Shown: positions 33,872 to 41,264 of the stretch, one piece after another
How the letters are laid out: every line of letters begins with the position of its first letter
Numbering within the stretch: the stretch's first letter is position 1
Origin: Aquincolibacterium sp041674705
GTDB taxonomy: Bacteria > Omnitrophota > Omnitrophia > Omnitrophales > Aquincolibacteriaceae
NCBI GenBank assembly: GCA_041674705.1
Contig: JBAYVF010000002.1
Location: 62,001 to 126,000, forward strand
DNA: 64,000 nt
Direction of reading: 5' to 3'
Made by a program: the position numbers and the translations under genes
The notes under the pieces: generated by a model
Told to the model about the DNA's origin: nothing
Seen by the model: the letters and a program-made list of their open reading frames with translations, nothing else
Database searches by the model: none

Positions 33872-34411
33872 CTATCATCACCACGGCGGTCCTCGTCTGG
33901 CCTGTCTGCCTCGGCCGGTGTTCGGGCTGGGCAGGCCGCCGTTCTCACCTGGCCTGTTTGCCTCGGTCCAAACCTCAATTTTCTTTTCTTGAAGGTGGTT
34001 TGGACCGCCCCAATTTCATCTTCGTTGAAATTGATAAGTATTGGGACGGCCGGTTTTTCGCCTGAAAAACAGGACGAATCCGTCCTTCGATTTTTTTGAA
34101 TCGAAGGCGGATCGGGTTGGGCAGGCCCTGATCTCAGTCAAAAATTTTTAAAGGTTATCAGGACCAGTCCTGCCAACCATTAATTTTTCAATAAAGGCAG
34201 GGCAGGGCATTGCCATCGTTGCAGCCTTCCTCGAGCATATCGCCGCGGCGGAGCGGCAGCTGGCAACTGCAGCGTAATTGCTATGCCGCAAGCCACATGC
34301 CACATGACTTTTCTTGTGGCCTTGTGCCTTTGTGGCGAGTGCCAGTGCCATTTTTAGTCTGAAGTCTGTGGTCTACAGTCCATGATGTGTGCTAATATAT
34401 TTCCCCATGAG
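33872..34411. other. Gene-free, palindrome-rich spacer
   Basis: No convincing gene. It holds several nested inverted repeats: 8-bp arms 34011-34018/34026-34033, and 34084-34091/34100-34107, the latter a hairpin that could end transcription of the giant gene, though without a clean T-run. Also present are repeated CTTGTGGC/TTTGTGGC words near 34310-34335 and a family A repeat at 34356-34380. A possible extended -10 (TAATAT, about 34394) precedes the metH leader. Confidence 0.6.
34356..34380. repeat. Dispersed repeat family A, noncoding copy
   Basis: Iterated AGTCTG/GGTCTACAGTC units, matching the clusters in the giant ORF and on both sides of the metH-pckG terminators. Confidence 0.65.
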
Positions 34412-34516
34412 CCCCGTTAGATCTCTTGATAGATTCCTGGCAAGAGATTCATAATAAAAGGGCTAGTTCTCAGGGCATTTGATTCTGGACATCATATAAA
34501 TGGAGATCTAACGGGG
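34412..34516 (+). promoter_or_regulatory. metH leader with inverted repeat covering the start codon
   Basis: A perfect 13-bp inverted repeat (34412-34424 with 34504-34516) encloses 79 bases. The downstream arm follows directly on the GGAG (34502-34505) and ends on the first base of the metH GTG start. Closed, it would hide the initiation region. It does not match the SAM or cobalamin riboswitch consensus that I know. A translation-level switch for methionine synthase is the inference. Confidence 0.6.
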
Positions 34517-37500
34517 TGAGCCATCCACTTCTTAAAAAACTTAATGAGAAGGTCCTTGTGTTCGACGGGGCGCTGGGGACGAATCTCCAGACGCTCAATC
34601 TCACTTCGCAAGATTTTGGCGGCAAGGATGGCTGTAATGAATACCTCGTTATCACCAAGCCGGACGCCATCCGGAGCGTCCACGAAAGTTTCCTTAAAGT
34701 TGGCTGCGATGTGATCGAGACCGACACGTTCGGCTCGAACCGTATTGTGCTCGCCGAGTACGGATTGCAGGACCGCGTGGTGGAGCTCAATGAAAAGGCC
34801 GCGCGTCTTGCCAAAGAACTTGCCCAGAAATATTCCACGCCGGACCATCCGCGATTTGTCATGGGCTCGGTCGGCCCCGGAACCAAACTTCCGTCGCTTG
34901 GGCATATCGGTTTTGATGAGCTCAAGGCATCCTACAAGGAACAATATAAAGGGCTCATCGCGGGCGGGGTGGACGGCCTCTTGATCGAAACCTGCCAGGA
35001 CCTGCTCCAGACGAAGATCGCTATTATCGCCGCGGTGGAATTTTTCAAGGAAACGGGCCGGCGGTTGCCGCTCATGGCCCAGGTGACTCTGGAACCCACG
35101 GGCACCATGTTGCTCGGGACCGACATTCAGGCCGTGATCACAACGCTAGAGATGTTCCCGGTGGATGTGATCGGGATGAATTGCGCGACCGGTCCCGCCG
35201 AAATGGCGGAACATGTCCGGACCCTTTGTGAAAATTCCGTGAAGCACATTTCGGTCCTGCCGAATGCCGGGCTCCCGGAGAATGTCGGCGGTGTGGCGCA
35301 TTATCATCTGACGCCCAAAGAGCTGGCGGATTTCCACGAGCGCTTTGTTAAAGAATTCGGGGTTTCGATCGTGGGCGGTTGTTGCGGTACGACGCCCGAA
35401 CACTTAAAAGCCGTGGTGGAGCGTGTCGGGAAGTGTATTCCTAAAAAGCGGACGCCCAAACATGAGCCGGCGTGTGCCAGTCTCTATGGTATTTCAGCTT
35501 TCACGCAGAAGCCCGCGCCTCTCCTTGTGGGGGAGCAGACCAACGCGAACGGCAGTAAAAAGTTTAAACAGCTCCTGGAACATGAGGATTATGACGCGAT
35601 CGTGGGCGTGGCGCGCGAAGCTGTGAAAGAGGGCGCGCATCTTGTGGACCTTTGCGTGGCCTACGTCGGCCGCGATGAAAAGAAAGATATGATCGAAGCC
35701 ATCAGCCGGTTCAACCAGCAGGTAACGGTCCCGGTGATGATCGATTCAACGGAATTCGCGGTGATCGAAGAGGCCTTGAAGCACATCGCGGGGAAACCCA
35801 TCATCAACTCGATCAATCTCGAGGACGGCGGCGAGCGGTTACGCAAGATCTGTCCCATGGCGAAAAAATATGGCGCGGCACTGGTGGCGCTTACGATCGA
35901 TGAAAAAGGCATGGCGAAAACGCGGGAGGAAAAACTCCGTGTCGCCAAGCGCATTTATCAAATTGTGACCCAGCAATACGGCATCCGGCCGGAAGATCTT
36001 TTCTTCGACCTTTTGACGTTCACGCTCGGAAGCGGCAGTGAAGAATTCCGCAACGCGGCGCCGGAAACGATCGGGGCTATTCGCCGTCTTAAAAAAGATC
36101 TGCCCGCAGTACACACCATTCTCGGCGTTAGCAATATTTCATTCGGCCTTGCACCGCATGCCCGGCAGGTTCTCAACAGTGTTTTTCTTCATGAATGCGT
36201 CGAGGCCGGACTGGATGCCGCGATCGTCCACGCTAAAAAGATCGTGCCGCTTTTCAAGATCGCCGCGGAGGATCTGGAAGCCGCGCAACGGCTCCTTCAT
36301 AACAAATGGATCGACGGTAAGGATCCTTTGCAGGAATACATTGCGCATTTTTCAAAAAAACAGGGAACGGTCGAAGTGCCGCGTGAACGGGCAGCAACGA
36401 TCGAAGATATCCTGAAGAACCATATTCTTGATGGAAGCTCCGACGGTCTGAACGGGGATCTGGATGAGGCTCTCAAAAAATACAAGCCGCTTGAGATCAT
36501 CAACGAGTTCCTGCTGGGCGGTATGAAAGTGGTGGGGGAGCTTTTTGGCGCCGGGAAAATGCAGCTTCCGTTCGTGCTTCAGTCGGCAGAGGTGATGAAA
36601 AAGGCCGTAGCCTACCTGCAACCCTTCATGGAGAAAAATGACGGTCAGGAACGCGGCCGGATCGTGCTGGCGACCGTCAAAGGCGACGTTCACGATATCG
36701 GGAAAAACTTGGTCGATATCATTCTCACCAATAACGGCTACAAAGTTTTCAATATCGGGATCAAGCAGCCGGTCGATGCCATCGTGAAGGCGGCGATCGA
36801 AAACCGCGCCGATGCGATCGGGCTCTCGGGGCTTTTGGTGAAATCAACACTGATCATGAAAGAGGATCTTGAGGAAATGAACCGGCGCGGGGTGAAGATC
36901 CCTGTGATTTGCGGCGGCGCAGCGCTTACGGAACGTTTTGTGGAACGCGACCTCACGCAGGCCTATAAGGGGCCGGTCCATTACGGCCGCGATGCTTTTT
37001 CCGGTCTCAAAATCATGGAAGGCCTTAAGGGCGGCGGGGCGCCGGCCAAAAAAGAACCGAAAGCCGTTGTGGAACCGTCCGTTCCCGTTGCAAAGGTGGC
37101 AAAACCTTCTCCCAGCGCAAGCCCGCAAGCTCCGACACCGCGGCGTGTGGACGGAGTTCCTCATGGTGAAATAAAACCCCGAAGTCCTTCGTTTCATGTC
37201 CACCGTGATAATCCCATTCCCCAGCCGCCGTTCTTCGGTTACCGGATCCTCAAGAATCTCCGGATGCAGGAGATATTCCCCTGGGTCAACAAGATCGCGC
37301 TTTACCGGGGACAGTGGCAGTTCAAGCAAGGGGACAGGACGCCGCGCGAATTTGAGCTTTATCTCCAGGAAAATGTGGAGCCCCTTTTTGAGCGGTTCAA
37401 GGATCAGACGGTCCGAGAAAAGATCCTGGAGCCGAAGGTCATCTACGGCTATTACAAATGTTATTCGGAAGGAAATGATCTTGTCGTGTTGGAGGGCTCC

Positions 37501-38004
37501 GGTCAAAGTGAGTTGATGCGTTTCACATTCCCGCGGCAATCCCGTGAACCTTATCAATGCATTGCGGATTTTTTCAGGCCCAGGGGCGGCGAGCTTGATA
37601 TTGTGGCTCTTCAGGCTGTGACCATAGGCAAGCGCGCTTCCGAAGTGGAGCAGAAACTTTTTAAGGCGAACAAGTATTCGGAATATCTCTACCTTCACGG
37701 GCTTTCGGTGGAGGCCGCCGAAGCCTTGGCGGAGTACACGCATCTTTTGATCCGTCGTGATCTGGGGATCGATAAAAAGGACAAGCGTTCGAAGGATGAG
37801 ATCTTTCGTCAGGGGTATCAGGGTTCGCGTTACAGCTTCGGGTATCCGGCCTGCCCGAATCTTGAGGACCAGAAAAAACTTTTTCAGCTTCTTCCGGTAG
37901 AAAAGATCGGGATCACGCTCAGCGAAGCCTTCCAGATGGCGCCGGAGCAATCCACCGCGGCCATTATCGTCCATCATCCGCAGGCGAAGTACTTCTCCGT
38001 TTAA
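34516..38004 (+). CDS. metH: Cobalamin-dependent methionine synthase
   Basis: Transfers the methyl group of methyltetrahydrofolate to homocysteine through cobalamin; cytosolic, methionine/one-carbon pathway. 1,162 residues, near the usual 1,200. Order: homocysteine-binding domain (zinc Cys in M-N-C-A-T near residue 222 and G-G-C-C-G-T-T near 288), pterin-binding domain (about 330-600), B12 cap and B12-binding domain with D-V-H-D-I-G-K-N near 723 (cobalt-ligating His), a Pro/Ala linker, and the AdoMet reactivation domain with F-G-Y-P-A-C-P-N near 1108. All modules appear intact, including self-reactivation. The start is GTG at 34516 behind GGAG; the ATG at 34500 is out of frame. It is preceded by a structured leader and followed at its stop codon by a terminator. 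Confidence 0.96.
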   Translation: MSHPLLKKLNEKVLVFDGALGTNLQTLNLTSQDFGGKDGCNEYLVITKPDAIRSVHESFLKVGCDVIETDTFGSNRIVLAEYGLQDRVVELNEKAARLAKELAQKYSTPDHPRFVMGSVGPGTKLPSLGHIGFDELKASYKEQYKGLIAGGVDGLLIETCQDLLQTKIAIIAAVEFFKETGRRLPLMAQVTLEPTGTMLLGTDIQAVITTLEMFPVDVIGMNCATGPAEMAEHVRTLCENSVKHISVLPNAGLPENVGGVAHYHLTPKELADFHERFVKEFGVSIVGGCCGTTPEHLKAVVERVGKCIPKKRTPKHEPACASLYGISAFTQKPAPLLVGEQTNANGSKKFKQLLEHEDYDAIVGVAREAVKEGAHLVDLCVAYVGRDEKKDMIEAISRFNQQVTVPVMIDSTEFAVIEEALKHIAGKPIINSINLEDGGERLRKICPMAKKYGAALVALTIDEKGMAKTREEKLRVAKRIYQIVTQQYGIRPEDLFFDLLTFTLGSGSEEFRNAAPETIGAIRRLKKDLPAVHTILGVSNISFGLAPHARQVLNSVFLHECVEAGLDAAIVHAKKIVPLFKIAAEDLEAAQRLLHNKWIDGKDPLQEYIAHFSKKQGTVEVPRERAATIEDILKNHILDGSSDGLNGDLDEALKKYKPLEIINEFLLGGMKVVGELFGAGKMQLPFVLQSAEVMKKAVAYLQPFMEKNDGQERGRIVLATVKGDVHDIGKNLVDIILTNNGYKVFNIGIKQPVDAIVKAAIENRADAIGLSGLLVKSTLIMKEDLEEMNRRGVKIPVICGGAALTERFVERDLTQAYKGPVHYGRDAFSGLKIMEGLKGGGAPAKKEPKAVVEPSVPVAKVAKPSPSASPQAPTPRRVDGVPHGEIKPRSPSFHVHRDNPIPQPPFFGYRILKNLRMQEIFPWVNKIALYRGQWQFKQGDRTPREFELYLQENVEPLFERFKDQTVREKILEPKVIYGYYKCYSEGNDLVVLEGSGQSELMRFTFPRQSREPYQCIADFFRPRGGELDIVALQAVTIGKRASEVEQKLFKANKYSEYLYLHGLSVEAAEALAEYTHLLIRRDLGIDKKDKRSKDEIFRQGYQGSRYSFGYPACPNLEDQKKLFQLLPVEKIGITLSEAFQMAPEQSTAAIIVHHPQAKYFSV

Positions 38005-38028
38005 AAAGGCAAAGCCTTTTTAAACGGA
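37996..38028. terminator. Strong hairpin overlapping the metH stop codon
   Basis: A perfect 15-bp stem (37996-38010 with 38014-38028) and AAA loop. Each arm contains a run of A or T, so it can work as an intrinsic terminator in both directions, between the convergent metH and pckG. The metH TAA (38002-38004) lies inside the left arm. Confidence 0.8.
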
Positions 38029-38157
38029 AGACCACAGACCGCAGACCACAGACTAAAGACTTTAAATAAAAAACCCTCACCCATCCCTCTCCCGTGGGGA
38101 GAGGACAGGTGAGGGGCAAGCTTCTGCTCCAGTCTGTAGTCTCTGGTCTCTAGTCTA
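38027..38157. repeat. Compound palindrome between metH and pckG
   Basis: Two oppositely oriented family A clusters (38027-38062 and 38131-38157) flank an imperfect 20-bp inverted repeat (38074-38093 with 38096-38115). The inner part is of the CCCTCACCC...GGTGAGGG type seen as an intergenic repeat in many bacteria. The right cluster includes the pckG stop codon. Confidence 0.65.
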
Positions 38158-39939
38158 GCTGCCGATAGGCAGCTGGAGTTTCTCCGCCAGCGAACGATAT
38201 TCCTTCCAAATCGCTTCCGGAGTGTGGGATCCGAACTGCAAAAGATATTTTTCAATATCCTTAAGTTCTGCAGTCCATTCCGAAGGATCCACCGCAAAAA
38301 GTTTGTCCACAGTTTCACGGGAGATTTTAAGGCCTGAAAGATCGAGGTCTTTCATCTCCGGGAGAAGTCCGAGCGCGGTTTCTTTGACGGCGACCTTGCC
38401 ATGAACCCGATCGATGATCCACTTGATCACCCGGATGTTATCGCCATAACCCGGCCACATGAATTTTCCGGCTTCATCGGTACGGAACCAATTGACGTTA
38501 AAGATCTTGGGCGGATGTTTGAGTTTCTTTCCGACATTAAGCCAATGACCGAAATAATCCCCCATGTTGTAGCCGCAGAAGGGGAGCATGGCCATGGGGT
38601 CGCGACGGATCACGCCGACTTGGCCCGCGGCTGCCGCGGTGGTCTCAGAACCCGTCCGGGTGCCAAGAAAAACGCCGTGCTGCCAGCTGAAGGCTTCCAT
38701 CGCCAGAGGGATCAGCTTGCTGCGTCTGCCTCCCAGAATAATGGCGGAGATGGGAACGCCTTGAGGGTTGTCGAATTCTTTGGAAAGTGTGGGGCAGTTA
38801 AGGATCGACACTGTGAACCTGGAATTCGCGTGCGCGGCCTTAGTCCCTTTGGACGGATCCCAGGGCTGGCCCTGCCAGTCGGTGACATTTTTAGGCACGG
38901 CGCCGTCCAGGCCTTCCCACCAGGGCTCGTTCGTGTCGTTATCAATAGCGGTATTCGTGTAAAGCGTGGGGAAGAATTTGTTATTCTTTAAAGTCTCGAT
39001 CATTTTTGGATTCGTTTTGAGCGATGTTCCGGGAGCGACGCCGAAAAATCCGGCTTCGGGATTGATAGCGTAAAGACGTCCGTCGGGACCGACATTCAGC
39101 CACGCGATGTCATCGCCCAGGGTCCAGACTTTGTAGCCCGGTAATGCGGCCTGCATTAATGCGAGATTGGTCTTGCCGCAAGCCGAAGGGAAGGCTGCCG
39201 CAACATAAGTGACCTGGCCTTCCGGATCTTCGATGCCCATGATAAGCATGTGTTCGGCCAGCCAGCCTTCTTTTTTTCCCATGCAGGAAGCAATGCGGAG
39301 GGCGAAACATTTTTTCCCAAGGAGGGCATTACCGCCGTAGCCGGAACCGAAGCTCCACACAAGATTTTCCTGTGGGAAGTGCATGATGAAACGGCGTTCG
39401 GGATGAAGATCCCCGACGGAATGGAGACCGCGAACGAAATTCTCAGAGTTTCCGATGCGATCGAGCGCCTCTTTTCCCATGCGGGTCATGATGCGCATGC
39501 TGACCGCGACGTAGCAGTTGTCGGTGATCTGGACGCAGGCCTTCGCGTACGGGGACTTGGGATGACCCATCATGTAAGGCATGACGTACATCGTGCGGCC
39601 CTTCATGCAGCCGTCGAAAAGTTTCGCCATCTTTATTTTGGCTTCTGCGGGGTCCATCCAGTTGTTATTGGGGCCGGCGGTCTCTTTGTCCGGATGACAG
39701 ACAAAGGTCAACTGTTCGGTGCGGGCGACGTCATTGGGATGAGATTGGTGATGATAGGCGTTCGGCCAATGTTTGTCGTTCAGTTTCTGAAAGACGGGGT
39801 GACCGTTGATCAGCTCTTCCTTGATGCCGATCTCGATCAGTTTTTTAGCCTCAGCTTCCGTACCGTCGCACCAGTAGATCTTGGACGGCTTGGTCAGCTC
39901 GGCTTGTTCTTCTACCCATCTTTCAAGAGGCGTCGTCAT
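38155..39939 (-). CDS. pckG: Phosphoenolpyruvate carboxykinase (GTP)
   Basis: Converts oxaloacetate and GTP to phosphoenolpyruvate, CO2 and GDP; gluconeogenesis or anaplerosis in the cytosol. 594 residues, the usual size of the GTP-dependent class. Visible motifs: the P-loop A-F-P-S-A-C-G-K-T-N near residue 250 with the class-typical reactive Cys, G-D-D-I-A-W just after it, N-P-E-A-G-F-F-G-V-A-P-G, and the guanine-binding region with F-R-T-D-E-A-G-K-F. I place the start at ATG 39937-39939, with AGGGAG upstream. The frame is open further upstream, but that part translates a palindromic repeat (39951-39972). Convergent with metH. Confidence 0.95.
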   Translation of the reverse strand: MTTPLERWVEEQAELTKPSKIYWCDGTEAEAKKLIEIGIKEELINGHPVFQKLNDKHWPNAYHHQSHPNDVARTEQLTFVCHPDKETAGPNNNWMDPAEAKIKMAKLFDGCMKGRTMYVMPYMMGHPKSPYAKACVQITDNCYVAVSMRIMTRMGKEALDRIGNSENFVRGLHSVGDLHPERRFIMHFPQENLVWSFGSGYGGNALLGKKCFALRIASCMGKKEGWLAEHMLIMGIEDPEGQVTYVAAAFPSACGKTNLALMQAALPGYKVWTLGDDIAWLNVGPDGRLYAINPEAGFFGVAPGTSLKTNPKMIETLKNNKFFPTLYTNTAIDNDTNEPWWEGLDGAVPKNVTDWQGQPWDPSKGTKAAHANSRFTVSILNCPTLSKEFDNPQGVPISAIILGGRRSKLIPLAMEAFSWQHGVFLGTRTGSETTAAAAGQVGVIRRDPMAMLPFCGYNMGDYFGHWLNVGKKLKHPPKIFNVNWFRTDEAGKFMWPGYGDNIRVIKWIIDRVHGKVAVKETALGLLPEMKDLDLSGLKISRETVDKLFAVDPSEWTAELKDIEKYLLQFGSHTPEAIWKEYRSLAEKLQLPIGS

Positions 39940-39950
39940 TTTAAAAGCTC

Positions 39951-39972
39951 CCTGCCTGCCGGCAGGCAGGCT
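39951..39972. repeat. CCTGCCGGCAGG-type palindrome upstream of pckG
   Basis: A near-perfect palindrome centred on GCCGGC. When read as protein it gives the L-P-A-G-R-Q string often seen as false N-terminal extensions in uncultivated-phylum genomes. It lies in the pckG 5' region and may form an mRNA hairpin. Confidence 0.75.
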
Positions 39973-40041
39973 TTGTATAGAGAAATTGGACATCGGATAC
40001 GGTCCCAATACCGATCAATCGAAGCGAAGCTGAGATTGGGG

Positions 40042-40086
40042 CCGTCCAAATTACCATTTGGGGAATGAAATATAAAATTTGGACGG
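40042..40086. repeat. Inverted repeat, 11-bp arms
   Basis: Arms 40042-40052 and 40076-40086 are perfectly complementary around an AT-rich centre. It may be a small palindromic element or hairpin in the pckG upstream region. Confidence 0.6.
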
Positions 40087-40132
40087 TTGAAGTCTACTGA
40101 TGTAGAGTGATTTTGCAAGGGGTTTTTAATTG

Positions 40133-40402
40133 GAAACAATCCCAATGCGTTTTATCACCGCTCAGATCGCCCCAGCGAGGCGATCTTCGCTCGCGCGCTC
40201 GACTTCACTCGACGAACAGGAATCGTCACGAGACAGCTCTCGGAGCTGATGGATCCTGCTCGGCCGAGCAGGTCCCGTCAGCGAGAGCGCAGGCTGGCAT
40301 CCGCCATCGCAGAGGATGAACAGCCGGTGCCGAGAGGCGATTCCTGTTCGTCACCCTGCCCGTTCGTCTCGCGAGCGTGCCTTCTCGCATCGGGATTGTT
40401 TC
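40133..40402. repeat. 270-bp nested palindromic element
   Basis: Outer arms 40133-40149 and 40386-40402 (17 bp, one mismatch), inner arms 40211-40225 and 40338-40352 (15 bp, perfect) and a central perfect 18-bp palindrome 40255-40272 are roughly concentric. No credible gene lies within: the ORFs here are GC-rich readings of the repeat. It fits a non-autonomous (MITE- or REP-like) element or a very large hairpin at the end of the minus-strand operon. Confidence 0.7.
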
Positions 40403-40428
40403 TCGCTTGGGTTGGGGTGTGGAGGGGA

Positions 40429-41205
40429 TCAACCGTTTTCTTCGAAGTAACGCGTGACTTTTATCACGAGTCTTCGTGGGGCGAGACGGACCAGGATCGC
40501 CAGAAGTTTGTTCGTGAATCCCGGGATCACAAGGCGTTTGCCTTTCATGAGCCCCCGATAACCCGCTTCGACCACGGGAGCGGCCTCCATCGCGAAAGCA
40601 TTCTCCCGGATGTGTTCGGTGTTGGACTGTTTTTGAAATTGTGTCCGCGTGGGGCCGGGACAAAAAGCCGTGACCGTGACACCGGTTCCCGAGAGTTCTT
40701 CGGCGAGCGCTTCGGTGAAGGAAAGCACATACGCTTTGGAGGCGAAGTAGCAAGCCATGAAAGGACCGGGCTGGAAGGCCGCTGTTGATGCGACGTTCAA
40801 GATCCTGCCATGGCCTCGTTGGAGCATCGCGGGAAGAAAGAGGCGTGTCAAATGGGTCGCGGTGATCATGTTGAGGTTCAGCATGGATTCAGTGGCTTTC
40901 CAATCGGTGTCAGGGAAAAGGCCGTGAACGCCGAAGCCGGCATTGTTCACGAGGATCTCGACAGCGATCTTTTGATCGTCGATCTCGATTTTGAGTTCCT
41001 CGGCCGAGGTGGAAAGGCTTAAGTCTTTGAAGATGGTTTTTACGTCGACGCGATCGGTCGCGCGCAATTCTTCAGCGAGCGCATCTAAGCCGATTTTGTT
41101 CCGATCGACAAGAACGAGGGAATAGCCGTTATGAGCAAAAAGCCTGGCGAATTCACGACCCATGCCTTCTGCGGCGCCGGTGATCAGAGCGTATTTTTTT
41201 TCCAT
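40429..41205 (-). CDS. Short-chain dehydrogenase/reductase
   Basis: NAD(P)-dependent oxidoreductase, 258 residues, classical SDR. T-G-A-A-E-G-M-G nucleotide loop near residue 10, N-N-A-G near 88, catalytic Ser in V-A-S-T, and Y-F-A-S-K giving the Tyr/Lys pair near 155. The start is ATG 41203-41205; the frame is open to a TTG at 41259, but the fold begins at the ATG. It lies 59 bases after the oxoamine synthase on the same strand. The family includes 3-ketosphinganine reductase, and pairing with an oxoamine synthase makes that role possible; other 3-keto reductions are equally open. Confidence 0.85.
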   Translation of the reverse strand: MEKKYALITGAAEGMGREFARLFAHNGYSLVLVDRNKIGLDALAEELRATDRVDVKTIFKDLSLSTSAEELKIEIDDQKIAVEILVNNAGFGVHGLFPDTDWKATESMLNLNMITATHLTRLFLPAMLQRGHGRILNVASTAAFQPGPFMACYFASKAYVLSFTEALAEELSGTGVTVTAFCPGPTRTQFQKQSNTEHIRENAFAMEAAPVVEAGYRGLMKGKRLVIPGFTNKLLAILVRLAPRRLVIKVTRYFEENG

Positions 41206-41264
41206 AGGTTGAAAAAGTTCATAGTCTGAAAAGATATTTGAACCTCTAGGGCTTCTCAAGGCTA

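Larger units (their letters stand above)
1484..33007 (+). repeat. Dispersed R-[S/A]-E-x-R peptide motif, 29 copies
   Basis: First bases of the 29 in-frame copies: 1484, 4979, 5012, 6422, 7481, 8330, 9557, 10817, 13007, 13937, 14060, 15125, 15482, 17105, 18788, 21386, 22244, 23375, 24041, 24119, 24881, 26255, 27356, 28391, 29345, 29393, 30926, 31511, 32993. Position 2 is Ser in 25 and Ala in 4 (15125, 15482, 23375, 29393). Position 4 is Ala 10, Val 9, Leu 3, Met 3, and Gly, Thr, Ile, Ser once each. Near-copies: RSEER at 29333, QSEVR near 22271, RSEAQ at 30578, RTEVK near 20537. Codons vary (CGT/CGC/CGA/CGG/AGG; TCC/TCT/TCG/AGC/AGT), so the peptide rather than the DNA is kept. Possible roles are protease site, binding motif or linker signature. 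Confidence 0.9.

Noticed and set aside
9557..33007. Motif codons acting as internal ribosome-binding sites (GAGGTG-like wording)
   Set aside because: Most copies are GAAGTG or GAAGCG and are not followed by a start codon at the right distance.
98..33871. Many 60-250 residue ORFs on the minus strand and in other frames across the giant gene
   Set aside because: They lack family motifs and ribosome sites and are shadows of a GC-biased coding frame; the plus frame alone carries continuous domain signatures.
2..33871. Stop-codon reassignment or readthrough as explanation for the long frame
   Set aside because: Ordinary genes in the window end in TAA (metH), TAG (pckG) and TGA (recombinase), so all three stops work; the long frame contains none in frame.
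34412..34516. SAM or cobalamin riboswitch upstream of metH
   Set aside because: The conserved core words of those classes are not present; only the long inverted repeat is supported.
39940..40008. N-terminal extension of PEP carboxykinase with L-P-A-G-R-Q-G
   Set aside because: It is the translation of a palindromic DNA repeat; a good ribosome site precedes the ATG at 39939.
40140..40428. ORFs of 60-180 residues within the nested palindrome
   Set aside because: They are readings of inverted GC-rich repeats on both strands with no ribosome site or domain.
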